This document shows positions 37,101-46,276 of a stretch of 64,000 bases of DNA, one piece after another. Every line of letters begins with the position of its first letter. Position 1 is the first letter of the stretch. Origin of the DNA: Terrimicrobium sacchariphilum (GTDB lineage: Bacteria; Verrucomicrobiota; Verrucomicrobiia; Chthoniobacterales; Terrimicrobiaceae). The stretch lies in assembly GCF_001613545.1 (NCBI RefSeq), contig NZ_BDCO01000002.1, positions 2,108,001 to 2,172,000 on the forward strand. Reading direction: 5' to 3'. Both the position numbers and the translations under genes were made by a program. Under the pieces are notes generated by a model. The model did not search any database. It saw nothing but the letters and a program-made list of their open reading frames with translations, and was not told the origin of the DNA.

Positions 37101-40100
37101 CCGGCCCGTGGTTGCGATATGCTCCCTTTTACGCAATCATGAACGGGGCGCAAGGGTCGCTCCAGCAGATGTTCACCAACTATCGGGGCAGAGGAATTTA
37201 TCGCTCTTATCCGATGATGTACTACCCCGCGATAGGAGGAGGTAATGCGTCTCCGGTCACTCCCGAGCAAAAAGCCCAGGTCATGGCGCTTTTCACGCTC
37301 CAGCGTCTTGCTTTCGCCGAGGGGCAGTCGAAGGAGTTTCAATCCAGGCTGCATGAGTTGCTAAAAAAGAATAATGTTCCCCGAAGCCTTCAGGCGACGA
37401 TCTATCAGGTGACGAATGATACCGACGGATTGCGCGCCATTGTCGCCGCAGAAGCGGATGATCCGAGCAGCGACCTGACGACCGCCCGGCTCCTGATTGA
37501 AGGGAGCCTTGCCGAGCATCCGGATGACAAGGAACGGAAAGCCCGCATCACCGAACGTCTGGAAAAGGCTGATCCGGTCTTTGCCTGCAGCAAGATGCTG
37601 GCCGACACCCGCAAGGAGTTCCTTGAGACGGGGAACACCGTTCCCGCAGAGAAGCGCGAGGCGTTGAAAAAGCGGATTCAGGAGATCCGCCAGCGGCCGG
37701 AGGTATCGACTTCTCCTCAGCTCCAGATACAGCTGGTGTCCCTGGCCCTGGCGGGGAAGTTCTTTGATACGGCGATCGAGATATTGGATGGCATGGACGA
37801 CAAGTCGGGAAACTTGCCGGCGGATTTGCTGACGCAGATTCTGATGCTGCGCAACTCGGTCCTGATGCAGGCCATCATGGCGGACAGCCCGCTCGCCCCC
37901 GATCTCTTTGTCCGTTTGATCAAGGATGCGTCCTCGGCGCAGATAAAGACGTCGCCGTTTATGTTCCGCTCCGGCATGCTCCTGCGTGGAGTCCGCCAAC
38001 CGTATCTCCTCATACAAAACTCGAACGATCTGGCGGTGGGCGACAGCGAGCTGCCGGTCGCGACCTATCGGACCATGACTCAGTCCGCCGGCCAGGAAAC
38101 GGCAGTCGACCGGGATGGGAAGATAAGCGCCTGGCTCGCGAAGCGAGCCTCAACGGACACGCTCGACGTCTACGGGGTGGCGATGTTTTACCAGACGTGG
38201 TTCGCGGGAAATCGCGATGAAGCCATCAAGCGCCTGGAGGCGGTCCAGAAAAAGAACCCGACACCCCGTGGTGCAGCGTTGCTGCTGGAAGCCTATGAAC
38301 GCTCGAACGCCAACGACAAGGCTCTCGCAGTCATCGATGTCGCTGAGATGCAGGACGGAGAGACCGCGGAGATTCGGACCTTCCGCAAGCTCCGGCTGTT
38401 GAGAACTGCCGGAAAACTTGACGAGGCCCGTGCTCTGCTCGACAAGCTGGCCAAGGGGCGAGTCTCCTACACGCTGCGTGACCAGATTGCCAACGAGGTG
38501 AATCTCATGGGCATCCCGGTGGCCAATTATCAGAATCTTGCCCAGCAGCCCTTCCGGACGTCTCGAAGCTCACGCGGGTCAGATCCCATGCAGGAAACGG
38601 TGTCCCGGCTGGTGAATGGAGGACGGAAGGATGAGGCGGAGAAGCTCGCCCGGCAGGTGCTGCAGCGTCCGTTCCCTTCGGCGAACGATTATCAGGCGAT
38701 CAATCAGCGAGACTTCATGTTGCGGACTTTATATTCCATGAAGCGCCTCGATGCGCTCGAGTCGGAACTCCGTGATCAGCTGGCGGAAAATCCCAAGGAT
38801 TTTAACACAATCGTGCGGCTCGCCGAGATTCTTACTCTGAATGACTCGTCCAATATCGCTGCGGATCTCCTGATAAAGGCAGTGGACGATGGAGTTCCTA
38901 CGGGTTCGCAGCTCAGCTATGCCGTGTCGCGCATGCAGCGAGGTAATGGCGGGCAGGAGAAGATTGCGGAACTGCTCTGCCGGATCATCAAGCGTAATCC
39001 GGATGAACTCTACACCGGCGGAATCCAGCTTCAGGAAGTCCTGCAGCGTGGCGATGACCAGAAAAGCCAGGAGTTGCTGGCCGACACAATCGCCAGTCTC
39101 GACCAGAAGCGTTACGATCAGCTCTTTCTACCGCAAAGGCTCTCTGGACAGTATTCGGAAGTGGCAATACTTCCGCGACTCGCTGAGTTTTCCTATCAGG
39201 CAGGCAAGACCGATCAGGCCATCGCCCTGCTGTCCCGGGCAAAGGACGAGTCTCTGACCAATCTCTATCAAAGCTGGCCGCTCCTCATCCGGTTGATGGA
39301 GTTTCAACTCCTTCAGGGAAAGAAGGACGACGCACGGGCCATCATGCTTTCACTCGTGGGAGACTCCTCCCAGTCGCCGGCGATAAGGTCCCAAGGTGGC
39401 ATTGCCGGCATCCTGATGAACATGATGCAGAACTCCTATGGAGGAGGAAAGTCCACGGAGGATCAATTGATACGGTTCGGCAAGATAGCCGAGCAGACTG
39501 ATACCTTCCAGGTTCTCATGGACAGTCTTTCTCCCAAGGAAGGTCAGCCAGTCATGCCGGGCATCTCTGCGGGATTGGTCCTGCGGACGATCTACAAGCA
39601 GCCTGGAGTGGTCAAGGAGTGGAAGGAAATCGCCAATAACAAGACGACTACCCTGGGATATGTGAGTCCCTCTGTCCTCGCAACAGGGCTGAACGTGCTC
39701 GCGGAGCAGAGTGATGGGGAAAAGACCGTTCCCGCTCTCCTGGCGAAGATGCCGGATGCGCAATATTACTCAGGAGACGGCCAGTTGGCCTTCCTGGTTC
39801 AGATCCGTCCGATCCTGGAGAAGTATCGCGACAATCCCAAGGTGGCCAAGTTCCTCGAAAGTATCGTGGGCAAGAGCCTTTCCGACCCGAACGCAGTGAA
39901 CTACCTTGCCTATTCGGAGAACTATCCTGAGGCCGTAAGCATTTTGATTGATCTGGGTCAGGTCGATCTGGCGCAAAAGCTCTTTGATGCCACGGCCACC
40001 GTCCGGTCGAACCGCAATAGCGGGCGGGATATTGTTTTTCAGACGCTTGAAGCCAAGCTGAATGCCTCCCGTGGCAGTTCCAGCGCCTATCAGTTTCTCT

Positions 40101-43100
40101 GTGCCGGAACACCCGGTGCGGATGGCAAATTGAAAGTATTCTGGAAAGCCAGTCTCGCTGTCGACGATAGCAGCATGTCGGAGTATTATAATCGCAAAAT
40201 TGTACAGTGGGATTCCGGCAGCTTTGCCTTTGGTACGAAGCAGAAGCCGTTGGAACTCGAGATCCTGGCCGGGCCGAATCCTCTGGCAATGGAGCGTGTC
40301 GCACTCGTCAAGGGACCGGCTGCCTCGGGCAGCATTGACGTGAAGGCGCCAGGTTCACTGGGTCTGCTCCAGGCGCGATGGAAGCGTTCGGATGGCACCG
40401 AGGGATGGGGCCCCCTGACGGCTTATTTACAGGGTGAGAATCTGGCATCGGGTAATGCCATTCCCACCTCGATCGGAGGTGCGGGTAAGGATGCATTCAG
40501 CGCGGAACAGCCGGGTCCGCTCGGGCCAAAATCTGCCGTGACGTTGGAAACCTTGTCGCCGCAGACGGAGCTTAAGGTCGACCTCGCCTCAGTGAAGATT
40601 ACCGAGTCGGAGGAGGGACTCGCTTTTCTCGGCTGGTTTGGGTCCAGATCCCGCAATGGTGCTCCGTCCATTACGTTTCGCATAAAGACCACCGGGGGAA
40701 ATGACTCCACCGATGGCGACTACATCTCTCAGCTTTCCGACGGCATGTGGACGCAATCGGTGAAGATCTATAGCAAAAGCGACAGTGACCGCGGTTGGTC
40801 TTCTCTTCCGGCCAAGGCCGAGCAATTCACTGTCACCGGGCAGTTTCGTGCTACAAACGGGTATAACAGCCAATGGGCGATTTCCGGGGCGTGGTCCGGA
40901 GTGCAGGTGATCCGTTTTCCCTGGAAGGAACAGGCTGCGGAGGTCAAGGCCCTGCTCGAGGAAGCCGGAAAGGCCAGGGGAAAGAAGGATTTTGCAGGGG
41001 CGACCGATGCCTACTTCAAGGCGTTGAAACTCAGTCCTGGCCAGGTGTTGCGTCAAAACAGCTCCTCGGTTTTTGAGTGTGCGGAGAAGGCGCAGAAGCT
41101 TCCTGAGATGTATAGTCTGTTCCTCGCGCCGGCATTGTACCTTCCCAATCCATTGACGGACAATCGTATGGACCTGCAGGGGGACGGGTTCCTTGCCCGA
41201 TTGGTGGAGGTCGCTTCGCGTCCGGATGCTTCACCCTCTGCAAAGGAGTGGCTGCAGCGGATTCAGGACATTCCTCTTTCAGAGAGCACGCGATTTGCCA
41301 TCGATGTCGCCCTGCTGAAAGCAGCCAAGGATAATCCGGAAAAGACTACGCCCGAGAAGCTGGCCGCATTCCTGGGCTGGCAGCCGGAAAAGGCGAATAT
41401 TGGACGCTTGCGTATGCTTTGGTACTCGCGTGGCAGCGATGTCTATCCGGTCAAGACCGTTCTGGAGGTCATTGAAGCGACGAACAATACCGCGAAGGTG
41501 CGGGAGTTGATGAAGAAAATGCCGGTGACGGCGGATGTTGTCGCGTCGCAGCTGATGTTGGAGGCATGGCTGGCCGCACCGACAGACCCGCAGGCTGCGC
41601 TGACGGCATTCAACCAGGCTCTCGCCCAGCAAAAATCCGGCCAGAACTCGGTGAGCTTCGGTGGCAACATGCAGGACTGGGTCTTGCGGCGCATCGCGCT
41701 TACGCATCCGGAGCCGGGCAATATCCTGGCAGCCTTTACCGCACTACAGGGTCAGCGCAGCTCCGATCCGAGGTATGCACAAAAGACCACGGTGGAGTTT
41801 CTGTACACCATGAGCAAGCAGGAGACGCCGTTGGGAGCCAAATTTGCCTCGCTGTGGGCGGATGCGGAGTTTGCGGGCTACAAGATTCCCGGATATGAGG
41901 CATCCCGTGAACGACTGGGTGCGTTGATTCGGCGGTTGCAGGAAGCGCAGGATTGGGAGCGGATAGAGACTCTCAAAGGCCTCGTGGAATCGAGCAAGAC
42001 CATCGATCAGGGAATCCGGCAGGAGTTGGCCCGTCTGAGCGCCGTCGCGGCCTTGAGGCGTGGCGATAGTGACATTGCCTGGCCCGTGGTATGGAGCAAG
42101 CCGGGAGCGAGTCCGACCGAGGCGACGGTCTGCTGGCAGTGGAATCTCCGCGACACGCGCCCGGACGAGGGATTCTTTGATATGGTGACTGCGGTGTCGG
42201 ACAAGCCCGCTCTGACCGAGATCAATGGGCAGGACCGTGTGGAGATTTATTTCGGAGAGATGCCGAATGACTTGAAGCTCATCGGCAAGGTGGATGGAAG
42301 TGCTGCGGCTGGCGAACTCGCCCTGGATCTCCCAGCGGCAAATGGATTCCTGCGCGCAGTGGCTGTGCTGGGAGACCGACAGGTCCGTGGTCCCATGGCT
42401 GTGGTTGTTTCAGGCCCGCCCATCTATCCACCCGTGGACCAGGGGCTGAAAGAGCTCCTCATGAGCGGCGCGAAGCCGCTCGACGCATCGCAGCTCTTCG
42501 TAAAGGGAGCCGCTCCAGATGGCTCCCCGGCGGTCCAGCTTGGTGTGCTGGGAGAGGGGGATAACCTGAGCTACGAGGGGCCGTCCTTTCCCCTGCCTCC
42601 GGCTCGCTTCTGTGTTTCCCGATGCTGGTTGCGCCGCGCGGGAAATGGCGTTGCCACCGTCACCACGCGGTTCCAGGGAGATGCGGGTGCTGGCAAGCAG
42701 GAGGTGGATTTGCTCCTTGCATATCGGTCGGAGTCCGCTGGCTCCTGGGTCTACTACACCCGAGCCGTGCCGAGCCTGCCGTCACACACGTTCTGGGTTC
42801 CCTACGATCACCTTACCGGAGTGATCCCCTGCATCCAGTCGGCGCAGCCTGGAACGCAACTGGCTACTTGGGAGATGATCGATGCGACAGATTCCGCGTA
42901 CGGTAGGTGGCTTGTTGAACTCGTGCTCCTGAAAGGGCAGCTTGAGAAGGCCTCGACGCCACAACTGGTCGATCGCCTTGCCCAGTTGGTGGCGGTGGAG
43001 CCGCTCACAGTGCTGGACTATCACGGGGACTGGGTTTGCCGGGAACTGATCAAGGGAGGAAAATCCTCCGCGCTGCCGCCGCTGTTTCGGACGGCGCTCG

Positions 43101-44062
43101 AAGCTGAAGCAAATCCGTTGTTTGCCCGCACCCGCCCCGAGCGAGTATATGCCAATCTCTTTTCCGTGATCGACAATCCGGACGTGCCGCTTGAGGTACG
43201 GCAGCAGGCGCTCGAGATCGGTCTGGCATCTTGCAGCAAGAATCGGCTGGCACGGAAGATCTCGCTCGAGCGCCGTGAACTCGATCTCGCCAAGGTCGCC
43301 GGAAAGGACGCGGAAGTTCGGACCCGTCTCAAGGGCGAGTTGCTCGATCTCGTGAAATCCGGCGACGATCAACGAAAGACCCTGCTGGGTGCACTGAAGG
43401 AAAAAGCCGTCTGGCGGGACCGCCTCGTGAACGATCTCTTCACCATCGTCATCGCATTGGACGATGAAACGATTACCCGGGGTCTGCTCTCTGCCGTATC
43501 CAACGCCAAGGATGACAGCCTGGAGGCTTATCGCCGGACTTTTGCCGCTCTTGCCCTCGAGATGAGTCTGCCGGACCCCAAGCTCGACGAGCAATGGCAG
43601 GCCCGAGTGGATAAAGGATTCGCCCTGACAGAACGAGTCCAGAATGCCCGCGACATCCTGCTATGGCCGTCGGTCATGGCGGACACGCTAGCTGCCAAGG
43701 CTCTCTTCCCCGAGATGCAAGGGACCCTTCGGCAGAAGGCTTTCGATCAACTGATCAAACTCGATATCAACAAGTCCGAAAACGCAGTCGAGTTGACCCG
43801 TTCAGCTGCGCAGCTCATTCAGGCCGACCTCGAGAAAAAGGACACCTCCAGCGCCAGGGAGGTCTCCGACCGGCTGGGCAAGCGATTGGGCGAGCGTGAA
43901 GCCAAGCTATCCGATGAAAACCTGCGGCTCTTGCTGCCGGTACTAGACGGTCTCATGGCGGAGAAGATCATCGATCCCGGTTCGCCCCTGCTCCAGCGGG
44001 CAGCCAAAGATGCCGCTGATTCGCAGACCATGGCAGACGCCTATGAAAAATATCGGCCCTAG
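34181..44062 (+). CDS. Giant exported TPR-repeat protein (3293 residues), last gene of cluster 1
   Basis: Starts at the ATG at 34181, 8 nt after the VWA gene, with a signal peptide SPYLLLILCLCLISARPAMA. The frame is open for 9.9 kb with no break. Most of it is a superhelix of TPR-type repeats (for example residues about 80-1000: RLLGALETTEGRFDAAAAAY, AIAEAEKLALAKDAQDDVL). Two regions are not TPR: about 1985-2245 (strand-rich, Gly/Ser/Trp, e.g. ISGAWSGVQVIRFPW) and about 2630-2915 (strand-rich, RVEIYFGEMPNDLKLIG, SFPLPPARFCVSRCWLRR). A Gly/Tyr-rich insert lies at about 985-1025. No anchor, so presumably free in the periplasm or bound to the VWA proteins. No family name recognised. Confidence 0.88.
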   Translation: MKTSPYLLLILCLCLISARPAMAEAELNQQIADRYELLLIKSPQPGAPFDRVVEWYSTGGGGLEVLQQRWKDAAAKDEGARSSYLLLQGLLAERRRDAEAARNAYRDALALGANPAQAGRLLGALETTEGRFDAAAAAYEKALTVEELPSVDRLDLMRSLALLYQRSFNEDKALAVWRDALIRFPGDQYVLEESGEAFLVAGNYAEARKAFTAMRDAGANDPYRRVAASLRLARTAEAEGKIDEAVSIYDHALEETSEGSWIQRDVRNRIEELFRRKNDLPGLLAYYEKRTNAVPGDYVSLVARAEVLDELGRSSDGVDLMRKAAQLAPDNKDLQLSLVRWLRQIGNTDEAIAEAEKLALAKDAQDDVLILLGDLRWSVYEGTKQDKSRDEALAAWGRIAPSDSQDVARIARLADIFQSHGLTDEAMNQWKRIVTLSPGSSDARQRLAEIYLKRNDKPAAETIVAGLVEGERTRPENYLSLARIQEKFEWFDLARATVRQGLERNPSDYDLLNLSWTLALNAKDRDAVDSLFPQVWAQAPNEFFAEDAAKKYASFLSENDSSQPEGRKMADRLTRDPENPQDAVILLRLALSAQDEKAATKAVEYLKTQGNALRTARAQADFAQAFGSVDDQIASWQAVAVADPRMAVDSLRTAARIQADNGKTDAALATMKQLIEKSPADASLYAYYADIAARSGRMESAVEELRKAVRYVEDATSLRLKLAELLQMQQRNDEAAAVLEEAFVREDRDARRMEIFRRQIEVASQAGRIDELIAKLKERQAKEQGGAKYGAYLAEIYMAQGDTLSARDELERSLGRNPDNASAVSRLRDLSEQGGDQDDVLRLSARLYELEPSTSNRADYIERLFSAGETEKGLEEFGKAREAALKKPGDWSSVLIAMRRAGLDAEADAFIAEVASRPDASIEQRWDMANLRLQQRQFIQAKEAMWQLLSMGSLADALQAVSQDTSANRMYGSSGPWLRYAPFYAIMNGAQGSLQQMFTNYRGRGIYRSYPMMYYPAIGGGNASPVTPEQKAQVMALFTLQRLAFAEGQSKEFQSRLHELLKKNNVPRSLQATIYQVTNDTDGLRAIVAAEADDPSSDLTTARLLIEGSLAEHPDDKERKARITERLEKADPVFACSKMLADTRKEFLETGNTVPAEKREALKKRIQEIRQRPEVSTSPQLQIQLVSLALAGKFFDTAIEILDGMDDKSGNLPADLLTQILMLRNSVLMQAIMADSPLAPDLFVRLIKDASSAQIKTSPFMFRSGMLLRGVRQPYLLIQNSNDLAVGDSELPVATYRTMTQSAGQETAVDRDGKISAWLAKRASTDTLDVYGVAMFYQTWFAGNRDEAIKRLEAVQKKNPTPRGAALLLEAYERSNANDKALAVIDVAEMQDGETAEIRTFRKLRLLRTAGKLDEARALLDKLAKGRVSYTLRDQIANEVNLMGIPVANYQNLAQQPFRTSRSSRGSDPMQETVSRLVNGGRKDEAEKLARQVLQRPFPSANDYQAINQRDFMLRTLYSMKRLDALESELRDQLAENPKDFNTIVRLAEILTLNDSSNIAADLLIKAVDDGVPTGSQLSYAVSRMQRGNGGQEKIAELLCRIIKRNPDELYTGGIQLQEVLQRGDDQKSQELLADTIASLDQKRYDQLFLPQRLSGQYSEVAILPRLAEFSYQAGKTDQAIALLSRAKDESLTNLYQSWPLLIRLMEFQLLQGKKDDARAIMLSLVGDSSQSPAIRSQGGIAGILMNMMQNSYGGGKSTEDQLIRFGKIAEQTDTFQVLMDSLSPKEGQPVMPGISAGLVLRTIYKQPGVVKEWKEIANNKTTTLGYVSPSVLATGLNVLAEQSDGEKTVPALLAKMPDAQYYSGDGQLAFLVQIRPILEKYRDNPKVAKFLESIVGKSLSDPNAVNYLAYSENYPEAVSILIDLGQVDLAQKLFDATATVRSNRNSGRDIVFQTLEAKLNASRGSSSAYQFLCAGTPGADGKLKVFWKASLAVDDSSMSEYYNRKIVQWDSGSFAFGTKQKPLELEILAGPNPLAMERVALVKGPAASGSIDVKAPGSLGLLQARWKRSDGTEGWGPLTAYLQGENLASGNAIPTSIGGAGKDAFSAEQPGPLGPKSAVTLETLSPQTELKVDLASVKITESEEGLAFLGWFGSRSRNGAPSITFRIKTTGGNDSTDGDYISQLSDGMWTQSVKIYSKSDSDRGWSSLPAKAEQFTVTGQFRATNGYNSQWAISGAWSGVQVIRFPWKEQAAEVKALLEEAGKARGKKDFAGATDAYFKALKLSPGQVLRQNSSSVFECAEKAQKLPEMYSLFLAPALYLPNPLTDNRMDLQGDGFLARLVEVASRPDASPSAKEWLQRIQDIPLSESTRFAIDVALLKAAKDNPEKTTPEKLAAFLGWQPEKANIGRLRMLWYSRGSDVYPVKTVLEVIEATNNTAKVRELMKKMPVTADVVASQLMLEAWLAAPTDPQAALTAFNQALAQQKSGQNSVSFGGNMQDWVLRRIALTHPEPGNILAAFTALQGQRSSDPRYAQKTTVEFLYTMSKQETPLGAKFASLWADAEFAGYKIPGYEASRERLGALIRRLQEAQDWERIETLKGLVESSKTIDQGIRQELARLSAVAALRRGDSDIAWPVVWSKPGASPTEATVCWQWNLRDTRPDEGFFDMVTAVSDKPALTEINGQDRVEIYFGEMPNDLKLIGKVDGSAAAGELALDLPAANGFLRAVAVLGDRQVRGPMAVVVSGPPIYPPVDQGLKELLMSGAKPLDASQLFVKGAAPDGSPAVQLGVLGEGDNLSYEGPSFPLPPARFCVSRCWLRRAGNGVATVTTRFQGDAGAGKQEVDLLLAYRSESAGSWVYYTRAVPSLPSHTFWVPYDHLTGVIPCIQSAQPGTQLATWEMIDATDSAYGRWLVELVLLKGQLEKASTPQLVDRLAQLVAVEPLTVLDYHGDWVCRELIKGGKSSALPPLFRTALEAEANPLFARTRPERVYANLFSVIDNPDVPLEVRQQALEIGLASCSKNRLARKISLERRELDLAKVAGKDAEVRTRLKGELLDLVKSGDDQRKTLLGALKEKAVWRDRLVNDLFTIVIALDDETITRGLLSAVSNAKDDSLEAYRRTFAALALEMSLPDPKLDEQWQARVDKGFALTERVQNARDILLWPSVMADTLAAKALFPEMQGTLRQKAFDQLIKLDINKSENAVELTRSAAQLIQADLEKKDTSSAREVSDRLGKRLGEREAKLSDENLRLLLPVLDGLMAEKIIDPGSPLLQRAAKDAADSQTMADAYEKYRP

Positions 44063-44731
44063 GCCGGAAGTACCTGCGCCCTGCGTCAGCCAACGCATAA
44101 GCAAACACCTAGCCAGGATCGGGGCGCAGGGGACTTTGATAACCGGGAGGGGGGGATGACATGACCGCCGGCGTTGGAAAAATGCCTAAAATGTGGGTGA
44201 CCTTGAAGCCTGCGGTAGCCAGTAATCAGGTCCTGCGGGTGTTGGCCAATGAGGGCCGCATTACGATGCGTGACGATATCTTTTGCCCCCCGAGTCGTAT
44301 CTCTCAGACCACAAAGCCCGGCGGCCATAGAGGTTAAGTTGATGGCTGACAAACTTCTCAGTGCTTCGATGTCGTGAAAGGAAGGCCTTCGCACGCTGCC
44401 TGGCAGGGTTATCGATACCGACGGGTGGATCGACGAGAATGCTCCCTGGACCGCATTGGCTACGGAATTCTTCCTGAGACCGCGGCATGGAGGTGCGGCT
44501 GTGCAGTATTATTCTTTTCCCTCGGAAGAAGCGGCATGCTGGATCGCCAGCGCCATAACGTTTGGTCCGAGCCCCAACCAGTGCGCGTAAGGCTTGGACC
44601 TGTGATGCGACGTGAAAAAACCTCGGCGTGCAACCCATGGGCATCAGTCGTTTTATATGGACCTGATCGTGGCCCCCAAAGGCGCTGAGCTGCTTTCCGA
44701 GATCTCAACGGCAGTTATTGACTCTAATAAC
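44063..44731. other. Gene-poor region before tRNA-Ala, with possible gene remnants
   Basis: No complete gene is convincing. A 58-codon plus-strand ORF begins at 44161 (purine-rich GGGAGGGGGG upstream; contains LKPAVASNQVLRVLANEG). A second plus-strand frame, 44378-44590, opens right after a TGA, lacks any start codon, yet reads like protein (DTDGWIDENAPWTALATEFF early, then SFPSEEAACWIASAITFG) to a stop at 44588. These may be pieces of a decayed gene. None has a recognisable family. Confidence 0.4.
44378..44590 (+). pseudogene. Possible start-less gene fragment
   Basis: Seventy codons open between TGA (44375) and TAA (44588) with no ATG/GTG/TTG near the front. The amino-acid composition is balanced and aromatic-rich, unlike the Arg/Pro-heavy shadow frames around it. 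I read it as a possible 3' remnant of a decayed gene; it could equally be chance. Confidence 0.2.
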
Positions 44732-44733
44732 TG
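44712..44733. repeat. Perfect 8-bp inverted repeat touching the 3' end of tRNA-Ala
   Basis: CAGTTATT-GACTCT-AATAACTG. The right arm covers the discriminator base and the last acceptor pair of the tRNA gene. On the tRNA transcript it would form a weak AT-rich hairpin straight after the mature end, perhaps a processing or termination signal. Confidence 0.4.
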
Positions 44734-44804
44734 GAGGTAAGGGGATTCGAACCCCTGGCCTCTTCATTGCGAACGAAGCGCTCTACCAACTGAGCTATAC
44801 CCCC
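44732..44804 (-). tRNA. tRNA-Ala (anticodon CGC)
   Basis: 73-nt cloverleaf on the minus strand. The acceptor stem is GGGGGTA/TACCTCC with the G3-U70 pair that marks tRNA-Ala. D arm GCTCAGTTGGTAGAGC; anticodon stem-loop CTTCG-TTCGCAA-TGAAG with anticodon CGC (reads GCG); T arm AGGGG-TTCGAAT-CCCCT; discriminator A. The CCA end is not encoded. Confidence 0.95.
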
Positions 44805-45138
44805 GTTGAGTGGGAGAGGGACCATATACGGTCTTTTGGCAAAGGGAAAGCGATTTATGCGGGGAGTGGCTCGCCTCGGCGGCGCCATGTGGTGGCGAGC
44901 AGGACGATGGCAAGCATCACCCCGGAGAGATAGGCCGTGATCTGGATGGTCTGGGTGATAAGGAGGCCATGGGAATCATCTGGATAAACCCACCCGGGAG
45001 TTGAGGCGGAAGGGCGGGGGAGTCGGCATGGGGCGGATTCTCGGTCAAGGATCGGGACAAGCCAGCCATTACCTTGTGTGCCGACCTGACGAGTTGGGCG
45101 GAATTGCTCCCCGGCGCGAGATATGTCTTCATGAGGCA
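44805..45138. other. Intergenic region between tRNA-Ala and the serine hydrolase
   Basis: About 330 bp. On the minus strand a frame ending near 44855 codes a hydrophobic segment (QITAYLSGVMLAIVLLATTW) and a basic tail, like the C-terminus of a membrane protein, but it has no credible start (first option is a TTG at 45139). It may be the remnant of a lost membrane gene. Nothing else stands out. Confidence 0.4.
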
Positions 45139-46224
45139 ATGCACTCTGCCGATCGCGACCTTCAGGCTTTGTTGGACAGTTACACCTCGACGGGAAGGGA
45201 GCGAGGGCTGCAACTGGCGGTTTATAAGGATGGCAAGCTCGTCGTTGATCTGAGCTCGGGGATTGCCAATGTCGAGACCGGCGAAAAAGTCACCAGCCAC
45301 ACGCTCTTCCCGGTCTTCTCCGTTTCCAAGGGCATCGCGGCGACGATCGTTCACCGGTTGGTGGCGAGGGGATTGCTGGCTTATGATGAACCGCTCGCCA
45401 CGTGGTGGCCGGAGTTTGGCTGCCTCGGCAAGGAGGAAATCACGCTCGCCGATGTCCTGAGCCACTCCGCGGGAATGCAAAACATCCCGGCGGGAACGAA
45501 ATGGGCCGATCTGGCCGACTGGTCCGGCATGTGCCGCAAACTGGCGGAGTCCAGCCCGATATTTCCCCCGGGAACCGCGGTGGAGTATCATGCCATCACG
45601 TACGGTTGGCTGGTCGGGGAACCTGCCTGTCGGGTGACGGGGTGCGATTTCCCGGCGCTATTGAGGCGTGAAATTCTCGAGCCTCTTGGCCTGTCGGAAC
45701 TCTTTATCGGCAACGATCAGCCCTGGACTCTCCCGATCTCGCTGCTCGAGGAGGAGGGGGGCTCCGTCGATGTTCCCGATCCGGAGACCCCGAGATCGAT
45801 ACCGGTGTGGCTGCTGCCGCTTGCGTCGCTGATGAATGACCCGGATGCCCAGCGCGCCTGCATGCCCGCATCGAGCGGTCTGGCTACGGCGCGGGCGATT
45901 GCTCGGCATTATGCCGCCCTTCTTCCCGGAGGAGTCGATGGCGTGCGCTTGCTGGATGATGAGGCGTTGAATCGTGTGGTGACACGGCATCCGCCTCGGC
46001 TGGCGCCGGACGTGGAGAGCGGCTTTGGTCTAGGGTATCATGTCGAGACCATTACCGGTTCCACAGGCGGGAAGATTCGGTCGTTTGGCCATGGGGGGCA
46101 TGGAGGCTCGAAGGGATTTGCCGACATAGAAAGCGGGCTGGCGATCAGCTTGACCAAGAACAAACTGAGCGCAGACCCGCATGCGCAGGAGATCATTGAC
46201 GGGGTGAGAAGCCTCCTGGGATAG
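45139..46224 (+). CDS. Serine hydrolase of the beta-lactamase/EstB (class C) family
   Basis: 361 residues from the ATG at 45139; the frame extends upstream without a better start. The S-x-x-K nucleophile is FSVSKGIAATIVHR, the Tyr motif is VEYHAITYGWLVG, and the third motif is the HGG in FGHGGHGGSKGF. This set is typical of EstB-type esterases and related cytoplasmic proteins more than of true beta-lactamases, and there is no signal peptide, so antibiotic resistance is unlikely. Substrate unknown. Confidence 0.9.
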   Translation: MHSADRDLQALLDSYTSTGRERGLQLAVYKDGKLVVDLSSGIANVETGEKVTSHTLFPVFSVSKGIAATIVHRLVARGLLAYDEPLATWWPEFGCLGKEEITLADVLSHSAGMQNIPAGTKWADLADWSGMCRKLAESSPIFPPGTAVEYHAITYGWLVGEPACRVTGCDFPALLRREILEPLGLSELFIGNDQPWTLPISLLEEEGGSVDVPDPETPRSIPVWLLPLASLMNDPDAQRACMPASSGLATARAIARHYAALLPGGVDGVRLLDDEALNRVVTRHPPRLAPDVESGFGLGYHVETITGSTGGKIRSFGHGGHGGSKGFADIESGLAISLTKNKLSADPHAQEIIDGVRSLLG

Positions 46225-46276
46225 CCGGCTCGGTGTTGCAGGCGGCGAGAGACTGCATACGGTGAACGATCAAGGT

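Noticed and set aside
45139-46224. Beta-lactamase resistance gene
   Set aside because: The motifs fit EstB-like esterases and there is no signal peptide, so periplasmic beta-lactam hydrolysis is unlikely.
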